Part shown: positions 1 through 13,912 of the stretch, in pieces
How the letters are laid out: every line of letters begins with the position of its first letter
Numbering within the stretch: the first letter of the stretch is position 1
Assembly (NCBI GenBank): GCA_020851975.1
Contig: JADZBS010000003.1
Coordinates: 1-64,000, forward strand
Length of the DNA: 64,000 bases
DNA from: Gammaproteobacteria bacterium
GTDB taxonomy: Bacteria > Pseudomonadota > Gammaproteobacteria > Steroidobacterales > GCA-2729495
Direction: 5' to 3'
Notes under the pieces: generated by a model
Databases searched by the model: none
The model's input: only the letters and a program-made list of their open reading frames with translations
Told to the model about the DNA's origin: nothing
Program-made: the position numbers and the translations under genes

Positions 1-4279
<4,279 letters not shown>

Positions 4280-4304
4280 CGCAGGCCGTCACCGCAACCT
4301 TGCC

Positions 4305-5186
4305 ATGTCGAATCCGCTCGACCTGCCGCGCCACCTGGCACTCGCCACCTGGCAGGGCCTGCTGGGCTTCCTGCGCAGCGACGACCTGACCCACGCCTCC
4401 TCCATCGCCTACTTCGCGCTGCTGTCGCTCTTCCCGCTGCTGCTGCTTGGTCTCGGGCTGCTGGGCGCCGCCAGCGCGAACGAAACCGACCGCGCCACCG
4501 TCGTGGCCCTGGTGGCGCAGTTCGTGCCGCAGCAGTTCGATTTCATCACGACTCAGGTCGATGCGCTGCGCCACACGCGCTGGTCGCTCGGGCTCGCCGG
4601 CACGGTCCTCACGATCTGGGCCTCGCTCGGCGTGTTCCAGGCCATCGCCGCCGCGGTCAATCACGCCTGGGGCGTGTCGCAGCCGCTCGACTTCCTGCGC
4701 CACCGGTTCGTGTCGCTGGTCATGCTCGTCGTGGCCGGCCTCATGCTGATCGGGATCCTGCTCCTGGTGAGTCTGCATGGGGTCGTGCAGGCCGGCTGGC
4801 TCGGCGCGCTGCTCGATGCGCAGCCCATGTTGCTGGGGCGTTACCCGTTCATCGGCGCCGCGGCGGGCGTGGCCTCGGCCTGGACGGCGACGGCGCTCGT
4901 CGTGGTCATGGTCGGCCTGCTGCTGCGCTTCGTGCCGAATACGGCCGTACGGCTGCGCGAGGTCTGGCCGGGTGCGCTGCTCACCGGGCTTCTCTGGCAC
5001 GGAGCGCTGGCAGCCTTCGGCGCCTTCATCAGCGACCTTGGCCGGTTCAGCGTGCACGGTTCGATCGCCGCCATCGTCGCCTTCCTGCTGTGGGTCTACC
5101 TGCAGGCGGCGATCCTGCTCTACGGCGTGGAGTTCACGGCAGCCTACGCGCGACTGTGTCGCGAACCGGCCACGGCCCCACCCTGA
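4305..5186 (+). CDS. YihY/BrkB-family inner-membrane protein
   Basis: Polytopic inner-membrane protein of the YihY/BrkB (formerly misnamed ribonuclease BN) family, 293 residues. Hydrophobic segments occur near residues 30-55, 95-125, 140-165, 185-210, 215-240 and 250-275, fitting six helices. The family signature near residue 27 (THASSIAYFALLSLFPLLLL) and the late FxxYLQAAILLYGVEF segment are visible. The molecular function is not established. It starts 25 bp after xseA and may be co-transcribed. Its 3' end overlaps the convergent metX-like gene by 53 bp. Confidence 0.85.
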   Translation: MSNPLDLPRHLALATWQGLLGFLRSDDLTHASSIAYFALLSLFPLLLLGLGLLGAASANETDRATVVALVAQFVPQQFDFITTQVDALRHTRWSLGLAGTVLTIWASLGVFQAIAAAVNHAWGVSQPLDFLRHRFVSLVMLVVAGLMLIGILLLVSLHGVVQAGWLGALLDAQPMLLGRYPFIGAAAGVASAWTATALVVVMVGLLLRFVPNTAVRLREVWPGALLTGLLWHGALAAFGAFISDLGRFSVHGSIAAIVAFLLWVYLQAAILLYGVEFTAAYARLCREPATAPP

Positions 5187-6294
5187 CCGGCGCCAGCGCC
5201 GGCCGGTCGAAGAACCGGCGGATCACGGGACGGAAGCGGTCCATGTCGACGAGGAACGAATCGTGCCCCTGGACCGAGGCGAGTTCCTCGAACTCGACCT
5301 CGGCCGCACCGGCAGCGAGGCCCGCGGCCAGTTCGCGCTGCTGGTGGATGGGGAAGAGGATGTCGGTCGACACGCCGATGACCAGGGCGCGCTCGGCGCG
5401 CACACCCGCCAGGACCGTGGCGACCGATCCCCCGTGCTCGGCGAGATCGAACAGGTCGCTCGCCCGCGAGAGGTATAGGTAGCAGTTCGGGTCGAACTGG
5501 CCGGTGAACTTTCTGGCATGTGCTTCGAGATAACTCTCGATCTCGAAGGCCGGCGCGAAGGCATCACCGTTCCGCCGTTCGTCGGGGATGCGGTCGCGGC
5601 CAAAGCGCTGCTCCCACTCCCTTGCAGACCGATAAGTGATCATGCCGAGCTTGCGCGCCATGCGCATGCCGGCGACAGGCCCGGTGGCCGTGTCGTAGCG
5701 GCCTTCGTCCCAGGCCGGGTCACGGCGGATGATCTCCCGCTGCAACGAGCGCATCGCGATGGCGAACGGCAGCGCACGCGCGCCGCAGGAGATGAGCAGC
5801 AGCCGGCGCGCGCTCCCGGGGAACATCGCCGCGTAGCCGAGCGCCGTCATGCCGCCCATCGACGGCCCGACCAGCGTGTGCAGCACGTCGATGCCGAGGT
5901 TTTCGAGCACACGGCGGCCGGCGACAGCGACATCCTCGAGCGTCAGCACGGGGAAGCCGAGGCGGTACGGCTGGCCGGTACGCGGGTCGATCGAGGCAGG
6001 CCCCGTGGATCCGAAGCAGCTGCCGAGCGAGTTCACGCAGATGACGAACCAGCGGCGCGTGTCGATCGGACGTGAAGGTCCGACGCTCTCCTCCCACCAG
6101 CCGGGCGTCGGGTCGGCCGGCGAGGAGCTGGCATGTGCCGAGGGCGAGAGGCCGGTGAAGATCAGGACTGCGTTGTCGCGCTGCGCGTTGAGCCGGCCCC
6201 AGGTCTCGTAGGCGATCACCGGACGCTCGAGCACGCCGCCGCGACGCATCTCGAAGCTGCCGGGAATCTCGTGGTACTGTCGCGCGCCGCTCAC
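5134..6294 (-). CDS. MetX-family homoserine/serine O-acyltransferase
   Basis: Alpha/beta-hydrolase-fold acyltransferase of the MetX family, 386 residues from the preferred GTG start, which has GGAAGGA 8 nt upstream; a TTG at 6327 would add 11 residues. The oxyanion motif GSCFGSTGPAS and the nucleophile elbow GPSMGGM (Ser145) are present, with the triad completed by Asp in STDILFP and His in GHDSFLVD. The family comprises homoserine O-acetyl- and O-succinyltransferases and serine O-succinyltransferases. The elbow is GPSMGGM rather than the GGSMGGM typical of homoserine acetyltransferases, so the substrate is uncertain. A serine-acylating role is worth considering because cysE is missing from its usual nearby place. 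Confidence 0.85.
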   Translation of the reverse strand: MSGARQYHEIPGSFEMRRGGVLERPVIAYETWGRLNAQRDNAVLIFTGLSPSAHASSSPADPTPGWWEESVGPSRPIDTRRWFVICVNSLGSCFGSTGPASIDPRTGQPYRLGFPVLTLEDVAVAGRRVLENLGIDVLHTLVGPSMGGMTALGYAAMFPGSARRLLLISCGARALPFAIAMRSLQREIIRRDPAWDEGRYDTATGPVAGMRMARKLGMITYRSAREWEQRFGRDRIPDERRNGDAFAPAFEIESYLEAHARKFTGQFDPNCYLYLSRASDLFDLAEHGGSVATVLAGVRAERALVIGVSTDILFPIHQQRELAAGLAAGAAEVEFEELASVQGHDSFLVDMDRFRPVIRRFFDRPALAPVRVGPWPVRDTVARRLP

Positions 6295-6327
6295 GGCCGG
6301 GAATCCTTCCGGTGACGTCGTCGGCAA

Positions 6328-6333
6328 ATTATC
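6328..6333 (-). promoter_or_regulatory. Possible -10 box for the MetX-family gene
   Basis: GATAAT on the minus strand sits 33 bp upstream of the preferred GTG start. The -35 region 17 bp upstream is poor, so this rests on the -10 alone. Confidence 0.3.
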
Positions 6334-6384
6334 CGCGACCCCACGACGATGCGTGACGGCCGCCTGGTTATATGGATATGAAAC

Positions 6385-7773
6385 TCAGCGGTGGGTGTGC
6401 CTGCGCAGGCGCCGGCGTTTTTCGACCTGGCGGCGCGTGAGCACGTTGCGCCGGCCGGCGTACGGATTATGCCCGGTGCGCAGTTCCAGACGGACCGGCG
6501 TGCCCTTGAGGCCGAAGGCTTTCCGGAAGCAGTTCACGAGATAGCGCCGGTAGCTGTCCGGCAGCAACCCGGTCTGGTTGCCGTGCACGACGATGAGCGG
6601 CGGCCGGCGCCCGCCCTGGTGCGCGTAGGTGAGGCGGATGCGGTGCCGGCGCACCATCGGCGGCGGATGCGAACCGACGACTTCCTCGAGTACGCGGGTG
6701 AGTTCGCCGGTCGACAGCTCGGCGTGCGCCGCGGCCGCGGCACGGGTGGCGCTGCGGACCAGATCGACGATGTTGCTGCCATGGAGTGCGGATACCGGGT
6801 GCACCTCCACGAAATCGAGGAACGGCAGCGCCACCTCGTAGCCGTGCATGAAGCGGCGACGGTGGCTATCGCTGAGGCCGTCCCACTTGTTGAGGCCGAT
6901 GGTGAGCGCCCGGCCGCGCTCGAGCACCAGGCCGATGAGCGAGGCGTCCTGCTCGGTGACCCCTTCGCGCGCATCGAGCAGCACGATCACCGCATCGGCG
7001 TCGTCGACCGCCTGCAGCGTCTTGGCGATGCTGAACTTCTCGATCGCCTCCGTGACACGTGCGCGACGGCGCACGCCGGCGGTGTCGATGAGCGTGCAGG
7101 GCGAGCCATCCATCTCGAAAGCCACGCGGATGGCATCGCGCGTGGTGCCGGGCTCGTCGCGCGTCACCAGCCGTTCCTCGCCGAGCAGCCGGTTGATCAG
7201 CGTCGACTTGCCGACGTTCGGCCGCCCGACGACGGCGATTGCCGGGCCGGCGCCGGCCGGTGGCCTCTCGGCCTGCGTCCCGGCCGGGCAGGCATCGAGC
7301 GCGGCGGCGAGGAGATCACGCACGCCCTCGCCGTGGCTCGCGGACACGGCGCGTGGCAGGTCGAGGCCGAGCTCCCAGAAATCGGCGACAGCCGCCTCGC
7401 TGTCGCGCCCCTCGAGCTTGTTCACCGCGAGCAGCACCGGCTTGCCCGAGCGGCGCGCCAGCGCAGCGACGTAGCGGTCCTCGCCGGCGGGACCTGCACG
7501 GCCGTCGGCGAGCATGACGAGGACGTCGGCTTCGGCCACGGCGAGCTCGACCTGGCGATGCATGAGCTGCGCGATCTCGTCGCCGGTCTCGGTGAGCCCG
7601 CCGGTGTCGATGACGATCGCCGCCGGCAGATCGCCCGCGGTGAAGCCGTAGAGCCGGTCGCGCGTGAGTCCCGGGTAATCGGCCACCAGCGCATCCCGGG
7701 TTCCGGTCAGGCGGTTGAACAACGTGGACTTGCCGACGTTGGGCCGCCCGATGAGCGCGACGACCGGGAGCAG
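6385..7773 (-). CDS. der: Ribosome biogenesis GTPase Der (EngA)
   Basis: Tandem-GTPase required for 50S subunit maturation. Two G domains each carry GRPNVGKST (near residues 8 and 175), with DTGG and DTAG switch II motifs and NKLE/NKWD specificity motifs. A C-terminal KH-like domain ends in an Arg-rich tail. The family begins M(L/V)PVVALxGRPNVGKS. The only codon that fits here is CTG at 7773, which has GGGAG 8 nt upstream and lies 2 nt after the bamB stop. No ATG, GTG or TTG is available close by in frame. From CTG the product is 462 residues. Last gene of the hisS-yfgM-bamB-der run. Confidence 0.93.
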   Translation of the reverse strand: MLPVVALIGRPNVGKSTLFNRLTGTRDALVADYPGLTRDRLYGFTAGDLPAAIVIDTGGLTETGDEIAQLMHRQVELAVAEADVLVMLADGRAGPAGEDRYVAALARRSGKPVLLAVNKLEGRDSEAAVADFWELGLDLPRAVSASHGEGVRDLLAAALDACPAGTQAERPPAGAGPAIAVVGRPNVGKSTLINRLLGEERLVTRDEPGTTRDAIRVAFEMDGSPCTLIDTAGVRRRARVTEAIEKFSIAKTLQAVDDADAVIVLLDAREGVTEQDASLIGLVLERGRALTIGLNKWDGLSDSHRRRFMHGYEVALPFLDFVEVHPVSALHGSNIVDLVRSATRAAAAAHAELSTGELTRVLEEVVGSHPPPMVRRHRIRLTYAHQGGRRPPLIVVHGNQTGLLPDSYRRYLVNCFRKAFGLKGTPVRLELRTGHNPYAGRRNVLTRRQVEKRRRLRRHTHR

Positions 7774-7775
7774 CG

Positions 7776-8951
7776 CTATTTCTCCCGCGGCACCGTGGCG
7801 TCGCGCAGGGCCACGAGGTCGCCGCCATCGGTGAGCACGTAAAGCAGGTCGTTGACCACGACCGGCGCCGAGGTGATGCGCGAGGAGCCGGCGTGCACGC
7901 GGGCCTGCAGCTTGCCGGTGCCGGCATCGAAGAAGTGCACGTAGCCATCGAGGTCGCCCACCACCACCGAGCCACCGAAGGCCGTCGGGGCGGTGATGTC
8001 GCGGAAGGCGAGCTGTCCCTGCCGCCACAGTTCGCGCCCCGAGCCACGCTCGATGGCGATGATCTCGCCCTTGTCGCCGGATGCGTAGAGATTGCGCAGG
8101 TCGGCGCCGAGGCCGGCGTAGCTCGAGAACTCCACGCTCCAGAGGATCTGTCCGGACTCGCGTGCCAGCGCCACCACCCGCCCCTGGTAGCCGACGGCGT
8201 AGACATCCTCGCCGATCACCTGCACCGTGGCGTTGAGGTCGGACAGCCGCTCGACCTCGGTACGCCCGCTCGGCGGCTCCACCAGCACGTCCCAGACGAC
8301 CGAACCGTCCGTCGCGTCATAGGCAGCGACGCGGCCGTTGTCGAATCCGCAGATCACCAGGTTGCGGTCGACCACCGGCGCACCGGTGCCGCGCACGGAC
8401 AGCCGCGGCATGGTCTGCTGCACGAACCAGGTCTGCTTGCCAGTGCCGGGATCGAGTGCGATGAGCTTGCCGTCGACCGTGCGCACGTAGGCCAGCGTGG
8501 TCCCGACTGCGGGAGCGGCGAGCACCTCGCTCGCCACGTTGGTACGCCAGCGCTCCTTGCCGGTCGCCGCATCGAGCGCCACCACGTAGCCGTCGCTCGA
8601 GCCGGTCACCACCAGGCCGGAACCCACGCCCGGCCCGCCGGCGAGCGGCAACTCCACCTTGCTGCGCCACAGGCGTTTGCCACGCGCGGCGTCGAAGGCG
8701 ACCACGCGGCCATCGTTGTCGGCCGCGAACACGTGCGTACCGTCGCTCGCCGGGGTCAGGGCGAGCCGCAGGGTCTCGTTGCCGTCGCCCACACCCGAAC
8801 TCCAGGCCTTGCGGATGCGAAGCGTCGGCTCGAAGTCGACCAGCTCGACCGGCGTGCCTGGTTCGTCCTCCTCGTCGCCGCCGATCCAGCTGCAGCCGGG
8901 CAGCGCCGCTGCCGACGCGAGGACGAGCAGGCAGAGGGCCCGGGAGTTCAT
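7776..8951 (-). CDS. bamB: Outer-membrane assembly lipoprotein BamB
   Basis: Beta-propeller lipoprotein of the BAM complex that inserts outer-membrane proteins. It is 391 residues from ATG 8951 (EEDEP-rich linker after the signal). The signal peptide ends in lipobox LPGC with Cys20, followed by Asp-rich sequence. Repeated PQQ-like blades (for example FAADNDGRVVAFDAARGKRLW, ALDAATGKERW and the later YQGRVVALARESGQILW) run through the protein. It begins 4 nt after the yfgM stop and is tightly coupled to it. Confidence 0.95.
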   Translation of the reverse strand: MNSRALCLLVLASAAALPGCSWIGGDEEDEPGTPVELVDFEPTLRIRKAWSSGVGDGNETLRLALTPASDGTHVFAADNDGRVVAFDAARGKRLWRSKVELPLAGGPGVGSGLVVTGSSDGYVVALDAATGKERWRTNVASEVLAAPAVGTTLAYVRTVDGKLIALDPGTGKQTWFVQQTMPRLSVRGTGAPVVDRNLVICGFDNGRVAAYDATDGSVVWDVLVEPPSGRTEVERLSDLNATVQVIGEDVYAVGYQGRVVALARESGQILWSVEFSSYAGLGADLRNLYASGDKGEIIAIERGSGRELWRQGQLAFRDITAPTAFGGSVVVGDLDGYVHFFDAGTGKLQARVHAGSSRITSAPVVVNDLLYVLTDGGDLVALRDATVPREK

Positions 8952-8955
8952 GGCT

Positions 8956-9615
8956 TCAGGGCGCCGGCGCCGTGGCCGGGGCCGCCGCGCCGGCGACCTC
9001 GTCGAGCTTGGCCTGGAGGAAGGCCGGGTCGATCGGGCTGTCGGCCACCTGGTCGAGTGCCGCCTGGTACTCCTTGCGGGCGTCCTCGCTGCGGCCCATG
9101 GCGTAGTAGACGTCGCCACGGACCTCGCGGAAGCGGGCAGCGAAGGCCGAGTCCTTCGGTGGTGAGAGCTGGCGCAGCGCCTCCTCGTACTTCTCCTGCT
9201 GGATCAGCACGCGGGCCAGCCGCAGCCGCGCGATCAGGGCAAGGCCGGGATCCGCAGCATCGCTGGCCACCTGCCCGAGGTAGCGGGCCGCCTCCTCCGG
9301 GAGGCTGCTCTCGAGTTTCAGCCGCGCCATCGCCAGGCGCGCCTGGTCGACGTAGGGCGTGCCCGCGTAGTCGCGCTCGATCTCGCCGGCGAGTTCCTCG
9401 GCACGCACCGCACGACCGATCCGGATCGCACCGAGCATCTCCTCGTACTGCGCGGAGGCCGCCTCGGCACGTTGCTCCTGCCAGCCGTTCCACTGGCGCC
9501 AGCCGAACAGCGCTCCGAGCCCGAGCACGAGTCCCACCAGCAGGTACAGCGCATTGGCGCCCAGCCAGCTGCGCATCTGCTCGGCACGTTGTTGATCCGT
9601 CAGGTTGTCATCCAC
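8956..9615 (-). CDS. yfgM: YfgM-family TPR-like inner-membrane protein
   Basis: Ancillary SecYEG-associated protein of the YfgM family, 219 residues. A short cytoplasmic N-terminus precedes one transmembrane helix (about residues 22-42, NALYLLVGLVLGLGALFGW). The remainder is a periplasmic helical TPR-like domain, with an Ala/Pro tail. The start appears to be GTG at 9615. The position between hisS and bamB is the canonical one and is the strongest support for the family call. In E. coli the protein links the translocon with periplasmic chaperones; that role is inferred here by homology. Confidence 0.88.
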   Translation of the reverse strand: MDDNLTDQQRAEQMRSWLGANALYLLVGLVLGLGALFGWRQWNGWQEQRAEAASAQYEEMLGAIRIGRAVRAEELAGEIERDYAGTPYVDQARLAMARLKLESSLPEEAARYLGQVASDAADPGLALIARLRLARVLIQQEKYEEALRQLSPPKDSAFAARFREVRGDVYYAMGRSEDARKEYQAALDQVADSPIDPAFLQAKLDEVAGAAAPATAPAP

Positions 9616-9642
9616 GTCACTTCACCCGTCTTGCGGAATTCT

Positions 9643-10920
<1,278 letters not shown>

Positions 10921-10923
10921 GGT

Positions 10924-11526
10924 TCAGTCGGCCGGGACAGCGGGTGGCGGCGGTGGCGCCGGCGGCGCGCCCGGCGCTGCGCTTCCGGGTCCGGCCGGTG
11001 AAACCGGCAGCGGCGCGACCGGTTCCGGGGGCGGCACCGCGGCGGGTGCCATCGACGGGTCCGCGGGGATCGCCGGCGCCACGGCGGCGGCAGGAGCAGG
11101 CATGTCGTCTTCCCCACCCCCGGAGCCGATCACCAGCACGACGATCAGCAGGACTGCGGCACCGAGCGCCCACCACAACCACGGCACGCCCTCGACCGCA
11201 TCGGCCCGGGTGCTCGGCCGGGTGATCTTCGGCGGGGCGTCGCTGCCCGGCACCGCGGCACGATAGGCCTCCAGCATCTGCTCGACGTCGAGGCCGACCA
11301 GGGCCGCGTAGCGGCGCAGGTGGCCTCGCACGAAGACCGGTGCGCCCATGGCTTCGAAACGCCCTTCCTCGAGGGCAATGACCATCGGCTCCTCGAGCCG
11401 CAGCGCGTCGGCGACCTGCGCCACGGTGAGCGCCCGCGCCTTGCGGGCCGACCGCAGCCGCTCGCCGAGGCCAAGGCCCGCCGGCGCTGCGCGCGCGGCG
11501 CCCCGCTGCTCCTCGCTATCCGCCAT
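10924..11526 (-). CDS. RodZ-like helix-turn-helix membrane protein, short form
   Basis: A 200-residue RodZ-type cytoskeletal adaptor candidate. Residues about 20-85 form the HTH_25-type Cro/CI-like domain (LGERLRSARKARALTVAQVA, then PVFVRGHLRRYAALVGLD). A single transmembrane helix lies near 115-135. The rest is a Pro/Ala/Gly-rich periplasmic tail of about 65 residues. Typical RodZ proteins end in a folded DUF4115 beta domain, which is not seen here, so the protein looks truncated relative to the family although the frame is intact. Start ATG 11526 overlaps the end of pilF by 11 nt. Named from position and domain, not function. Confidence 0.8.
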   Translation of the reverse strand: MADSEEQRGAARAAPAGLGLGERLRSARKARALTVAQVADALRLEEPMVIALEEGRFEAMGAPVFVRGHLRRYAALVGLDVEQMLEAYRAAVPGSDAPPKITRPSTRADAVEGVPWLWWALGAAVLLIVVLVIGSGGGEDDMPAPAAAVAPAIPADPSMAPAAVPPPEPVAPLPVSPAGPGSAAPGAPPAPPPPPAVPAD

Positions 11527-12301
11527 TGCGCTCACGCTCGAGCAACAGGCGGGTCTGCTCCGCGGTGGGGAAGTCGCGCCTGAGCCGGGTCGCGTAGCGT
11601 TCGGCCGCACCCGTCTCGCCGAGGGCCTGCTCCACGCGCACGCCGAGCCACAGCGCATCGGGCGTGGCCGGTGCCGCCGCCAGGTAGCGCTCGAGAAACG
11701 CCCGCGACTGCAGGGCGTTGCCGCGCGTGAATGTCACGTCGGCGAGCTGCAGCAGGGCGGCGCGATAGTTGGGATCCACCGCGAGGGCGGCGCGCAGGTA
11801 GGCCTCGGCGCGCGCCATGTCGACCCGCCGGGCACAGGTTCCCGCATTGGCATTGATCATGGCGCGGTTGGCATCGGCCTTGGACAGCGGCACGGCGAGC
11901 GCCTTGTCGAACAGGCGCAGCGCCTCGACCGGCTCCTGGCGCTGCATGCAGAGGAAGGCGCCCAGCGCGTTCAGTGCATCCGGGCTGGCCGAATCGAGAC
12001 TGACCGCCCGGCGGTAGCTCTTCTCGGCGCCGGCGAGGTCACCGAGCCGCTCGAGCACCAGGCCGAGGGCGGTGTGCGCTTCGACGAGCGAGGGATCGTC
12101 GGCGATGGCCTTTTCGAGCTTGGCCTGCGCCGTCTTCAACTCCCCCTGGCGCAGGTAGCTCACGCCGAGCTGCATGTTGTACTGGGCTGCCTCCTCCTTC
12201 GACGCGGGCGCCGCCGGGCGGCTGCTGCTCGAGACGCAACCGGCAAGGGCGAGCAGCGCCGCGACCATCCCGGCGGCACGCAGCGTGTTCACGAGGACCA
12301 T
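11516..12301 (-). CDS. pilF: Type IV pilus biogenesis lipoprotein PilF/PilW
   Basis: Outer-membrane lipoprotein that assists assembly of the PilQ secretin, 261 residues. The lipobox LAGC places the lipidated Cys at residue 22. TPR units fill the rest (QLGVSYLRQGELKTAQAKLE, AHTALGLVLERLGDLAGAEKSY and four or so more). ATG at 12301 overlaps the 3' end of rlmN by 13 nt, and the gene overlaps the rodZ-like gene downstream, indicating one transcript. The rlmN-pilF-rodZ order is conserved in gammaproteobacteria. No other pilus genes are in this window. Confidence 0.93.
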   Translation of the reverse strand: MVLVNTLRAAGMVAALLALAGCVSSSSRPAAPASKEEAAQYNMQLGVSYLRQGELKTAQAKLEKAIADDPSLVEAHTALGLVLERLGDLAGAEKSYRRAVSLDSASPDALNALGAFLCMQRQEPVEALRLFDKALAVPLSKADANRAMINANAGTCARRVDMARAEAYLRAALAVDPNYRAALLQLADVTFTRGNALQSRAFLERYLAAAPATPDALWLGVRVEQALGETGAAERYATRLRRDFPTAEQTRLLLERERNGG

Positions 12302-13389
12302 GTCGTCTCCTGGAGCCGGTCGCCGAGCGGCACGCGCACGCGGTTGGCCACCTGCCCGGCGAGCTGGCCACAGGCGGCGGCGATGTCGTCGCCGCGGGTA
12401 CGCCGGGTTACGGTGACGATGCCGGCTTCGGCGAGGATGCCGCGGAATGCCTCGACCGCCGCCGGTGCCGAACGCCGGTAGCCGGTGCCCTGGAACGGAT
12501 TGAACGGGATCAGGTTCACCTTGGCGGGGCGGTGGCGCAGGAGCCCGGCCAGGCGCTGCGCGTGGGCGGGGCTGTCGTTCACGCCGTCGAGCATCACGTA
12601 CTCGAAGGTGATTTCACGCGTGTTCGTGGCATCCACGTAGTCCCAGCAGGCCCCGAGCAGCTCCGCGATCGGGTGACGGCGGTTGATCGGGACCAGGTCG
12701 CTGCGCAGCGCGTCGTCGGGCGCGTGCAGCGACACGGCGAGCGCCACGCGCGCCTCCTCCGCCAGGCGGCGGATCTGCGGCACCAGCCCGGACGTGCTGA
12801 CGGTGACGCGCCGGCGCGAGAGCTTGCAGGCGAGATCGTCGACCAGCACGTGACAGGCCTGCACGACGGCGCGGAAGTTCGCGAGCGGTTCGCCCATGCC
12901 CATGAACACCACGTTGGTGATCGGCGAGCGCCCTTGCGGATCACCGAGTTCCTGCCGGGCGAGCGCCACCTGGGCGACGATGTCGCCGGCGGTGAGGTTG
13001 CGATTGAAACCCTGCCGGCCCGTCGCACAGAAGCTGCAGTCCATGGCGCAGCCGACCTGCGAGGACACGCACAGGGTGCCGCGGCCCGGTTCGGGGATGA
13101 ACACCGTCTCGATCGCCTGGCCGGCCCCGGCATCGAGCCGCCACTTCGCCGTGCCGTCGGCCGACTCCTGCACATCGAGGATCGCCGGCAGCCGGATGGA
13201 GGCGCGCGCCAGCAGTTCGCGCCGCAGGTCCGCCCCGAGGTCGGTCATCCGCGCAGGATCGAGCACGCCGCGACCGTACAGCCACTTCATCAGCTGGCGC
13301 GCCCGGTAAGGCTTCTCACCGACGCCGACGAAGAAAGCCTCCAGTTCGCGCCGTGGCAGGCCGAGCAGGTTGACGTCCGGGTCGGTCAT
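12289..13389 (-). CDS. rlmN: Dual-specificity 23S rRNA A2503 / tRNA A37 C2-methyltransferase
   Basis: Radical-SAM enzyme that methylates C2 of A2503 in 23S rRNA and of A37 in some tRNAs. It has 366 residues. The [4Fe-4S] motif CxxxCxxC is Cys114, Cys118 and Cys121 (GCAMDCSFC). The conserved FMGMGEPL motif and the late GDDIAAACGQL segment containing the methylated catalytic Cys are present. Start ATG 13389 is 6 nt after the ndk stop codon, so it is translated with ndk upstream and pilF downstream. Confidence 0.96.
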   Translation of the reverse strand: MTDPDVNLLGLPRRELEAFFVGVGEKPYRARQLMKWLYGRGVLDPARMTDLGADLRRELLARASIRLPAILDVQESADGTAKWRLDAGAGQAIETVFIPEPGRGTLCVSSQVGCAMDCSFCATGRQGFNRNLTAGDIVAQVALARQELGDPQGRSPITNVVFMGMGEPLANFRAVVQACHVLVDDLACKLSRRRVTVSTSGLVPQIRRLAEEARVALAVSLHAPDDALRSDLVPINRRHPIAELLGACWDYVDATNTREITFEYVMLDGVNDSPAHAQRLAGLLRHRPAKVNLIPFNPFQGTGYRRSAPAAVEAFRGILAEAGIVTVTRRTRGDDIAAACGQLAGQVANRVRVPLGDRLQETTWSS

Positions 13390-13395
13390 GCCGCC

Positions 13396-13827
13396 TCAAC
13401 GGATGCGCGGGCAGATGTCGCTCTGGCTGAAGAAGAAGGCGATCTCCGTCTTCGCCGTGTCGGGCCCGTCGGAACCGTGTACGACGTTCTCCTCGATGCT
13501 GGCGGCGAAATCCGCGCGGATGGTGCCGCGTGCTGCCTTCTTCGGGTCGGTGGCGCCCATGATCTCGCGATGGCGCTCGACCGCGTTCTCACCTTCGAGC
13601 ACCTGCACGATGACGGGGCCCGAGGTCATGTAGCGGACGAGATCGCGATAGAACGGGCGCTCGCGATGGACGGCGTAGAAACCCTCCGCCTGCGCCTGGC
13701 TCAGCTGCAGCATGCGCGCGGCGACGATGCGCAGCCCCGCCTGCTCGAAGCGGCGGTAGACCTCGCCGATAAGGTTCTTCTGCACGCCATCGGGCTTCAC
13801 GATCGAGAGGGTTCTCTCAATAGCCAT
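13396..13827 (-). CDS. ndk: Nucleoside diphosphate kinase
   Basis: Transfers the gamma-phosphate between nucleoside triphosphates and diphosphates through a phosphohistidine. The 143-residue product from ATG 13827 matches family length exactly. It begins [15 protein letters not shown], which fits the family, and AGGGAG lies just upstream. The active-site His is in [10 protein letters not shown]. The upstream gene in this direction is the iscU-like gene, 85 bp away; in Pseudomonas-type genomes the same position follows the isc cluster. Confidence 0.97.
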   Translation of the reverse strand: MAIERTLSIVKPDGVQKNLIGEVYRRFEQAGLRIVAARMLQLSQAQAEGFYAVHRERPFYRDLVRYMTSGPVIVQVLEGENAVERHREIMGATDPKKAARGTIRADFAASIEENVVHGSDGPDTAKTEIAFFFSQSDICPRIR

Positions 13828-13912
13828 TACAACTCCCTGAAATATCAATGAAAAACCAGAGCCCATTTCGGGCCATGGCCGCTGGAAACAGCCCGCAGCG
13901 CGGCGGGGTTCC

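Noticed and set aside
6295-6327. TTG start at 6327 for the MetX-family gene
   Set aside because: No ribosome-binding site; the GTG at 6294 has GGAAGGA at good spacing and fits the family N-terminus.
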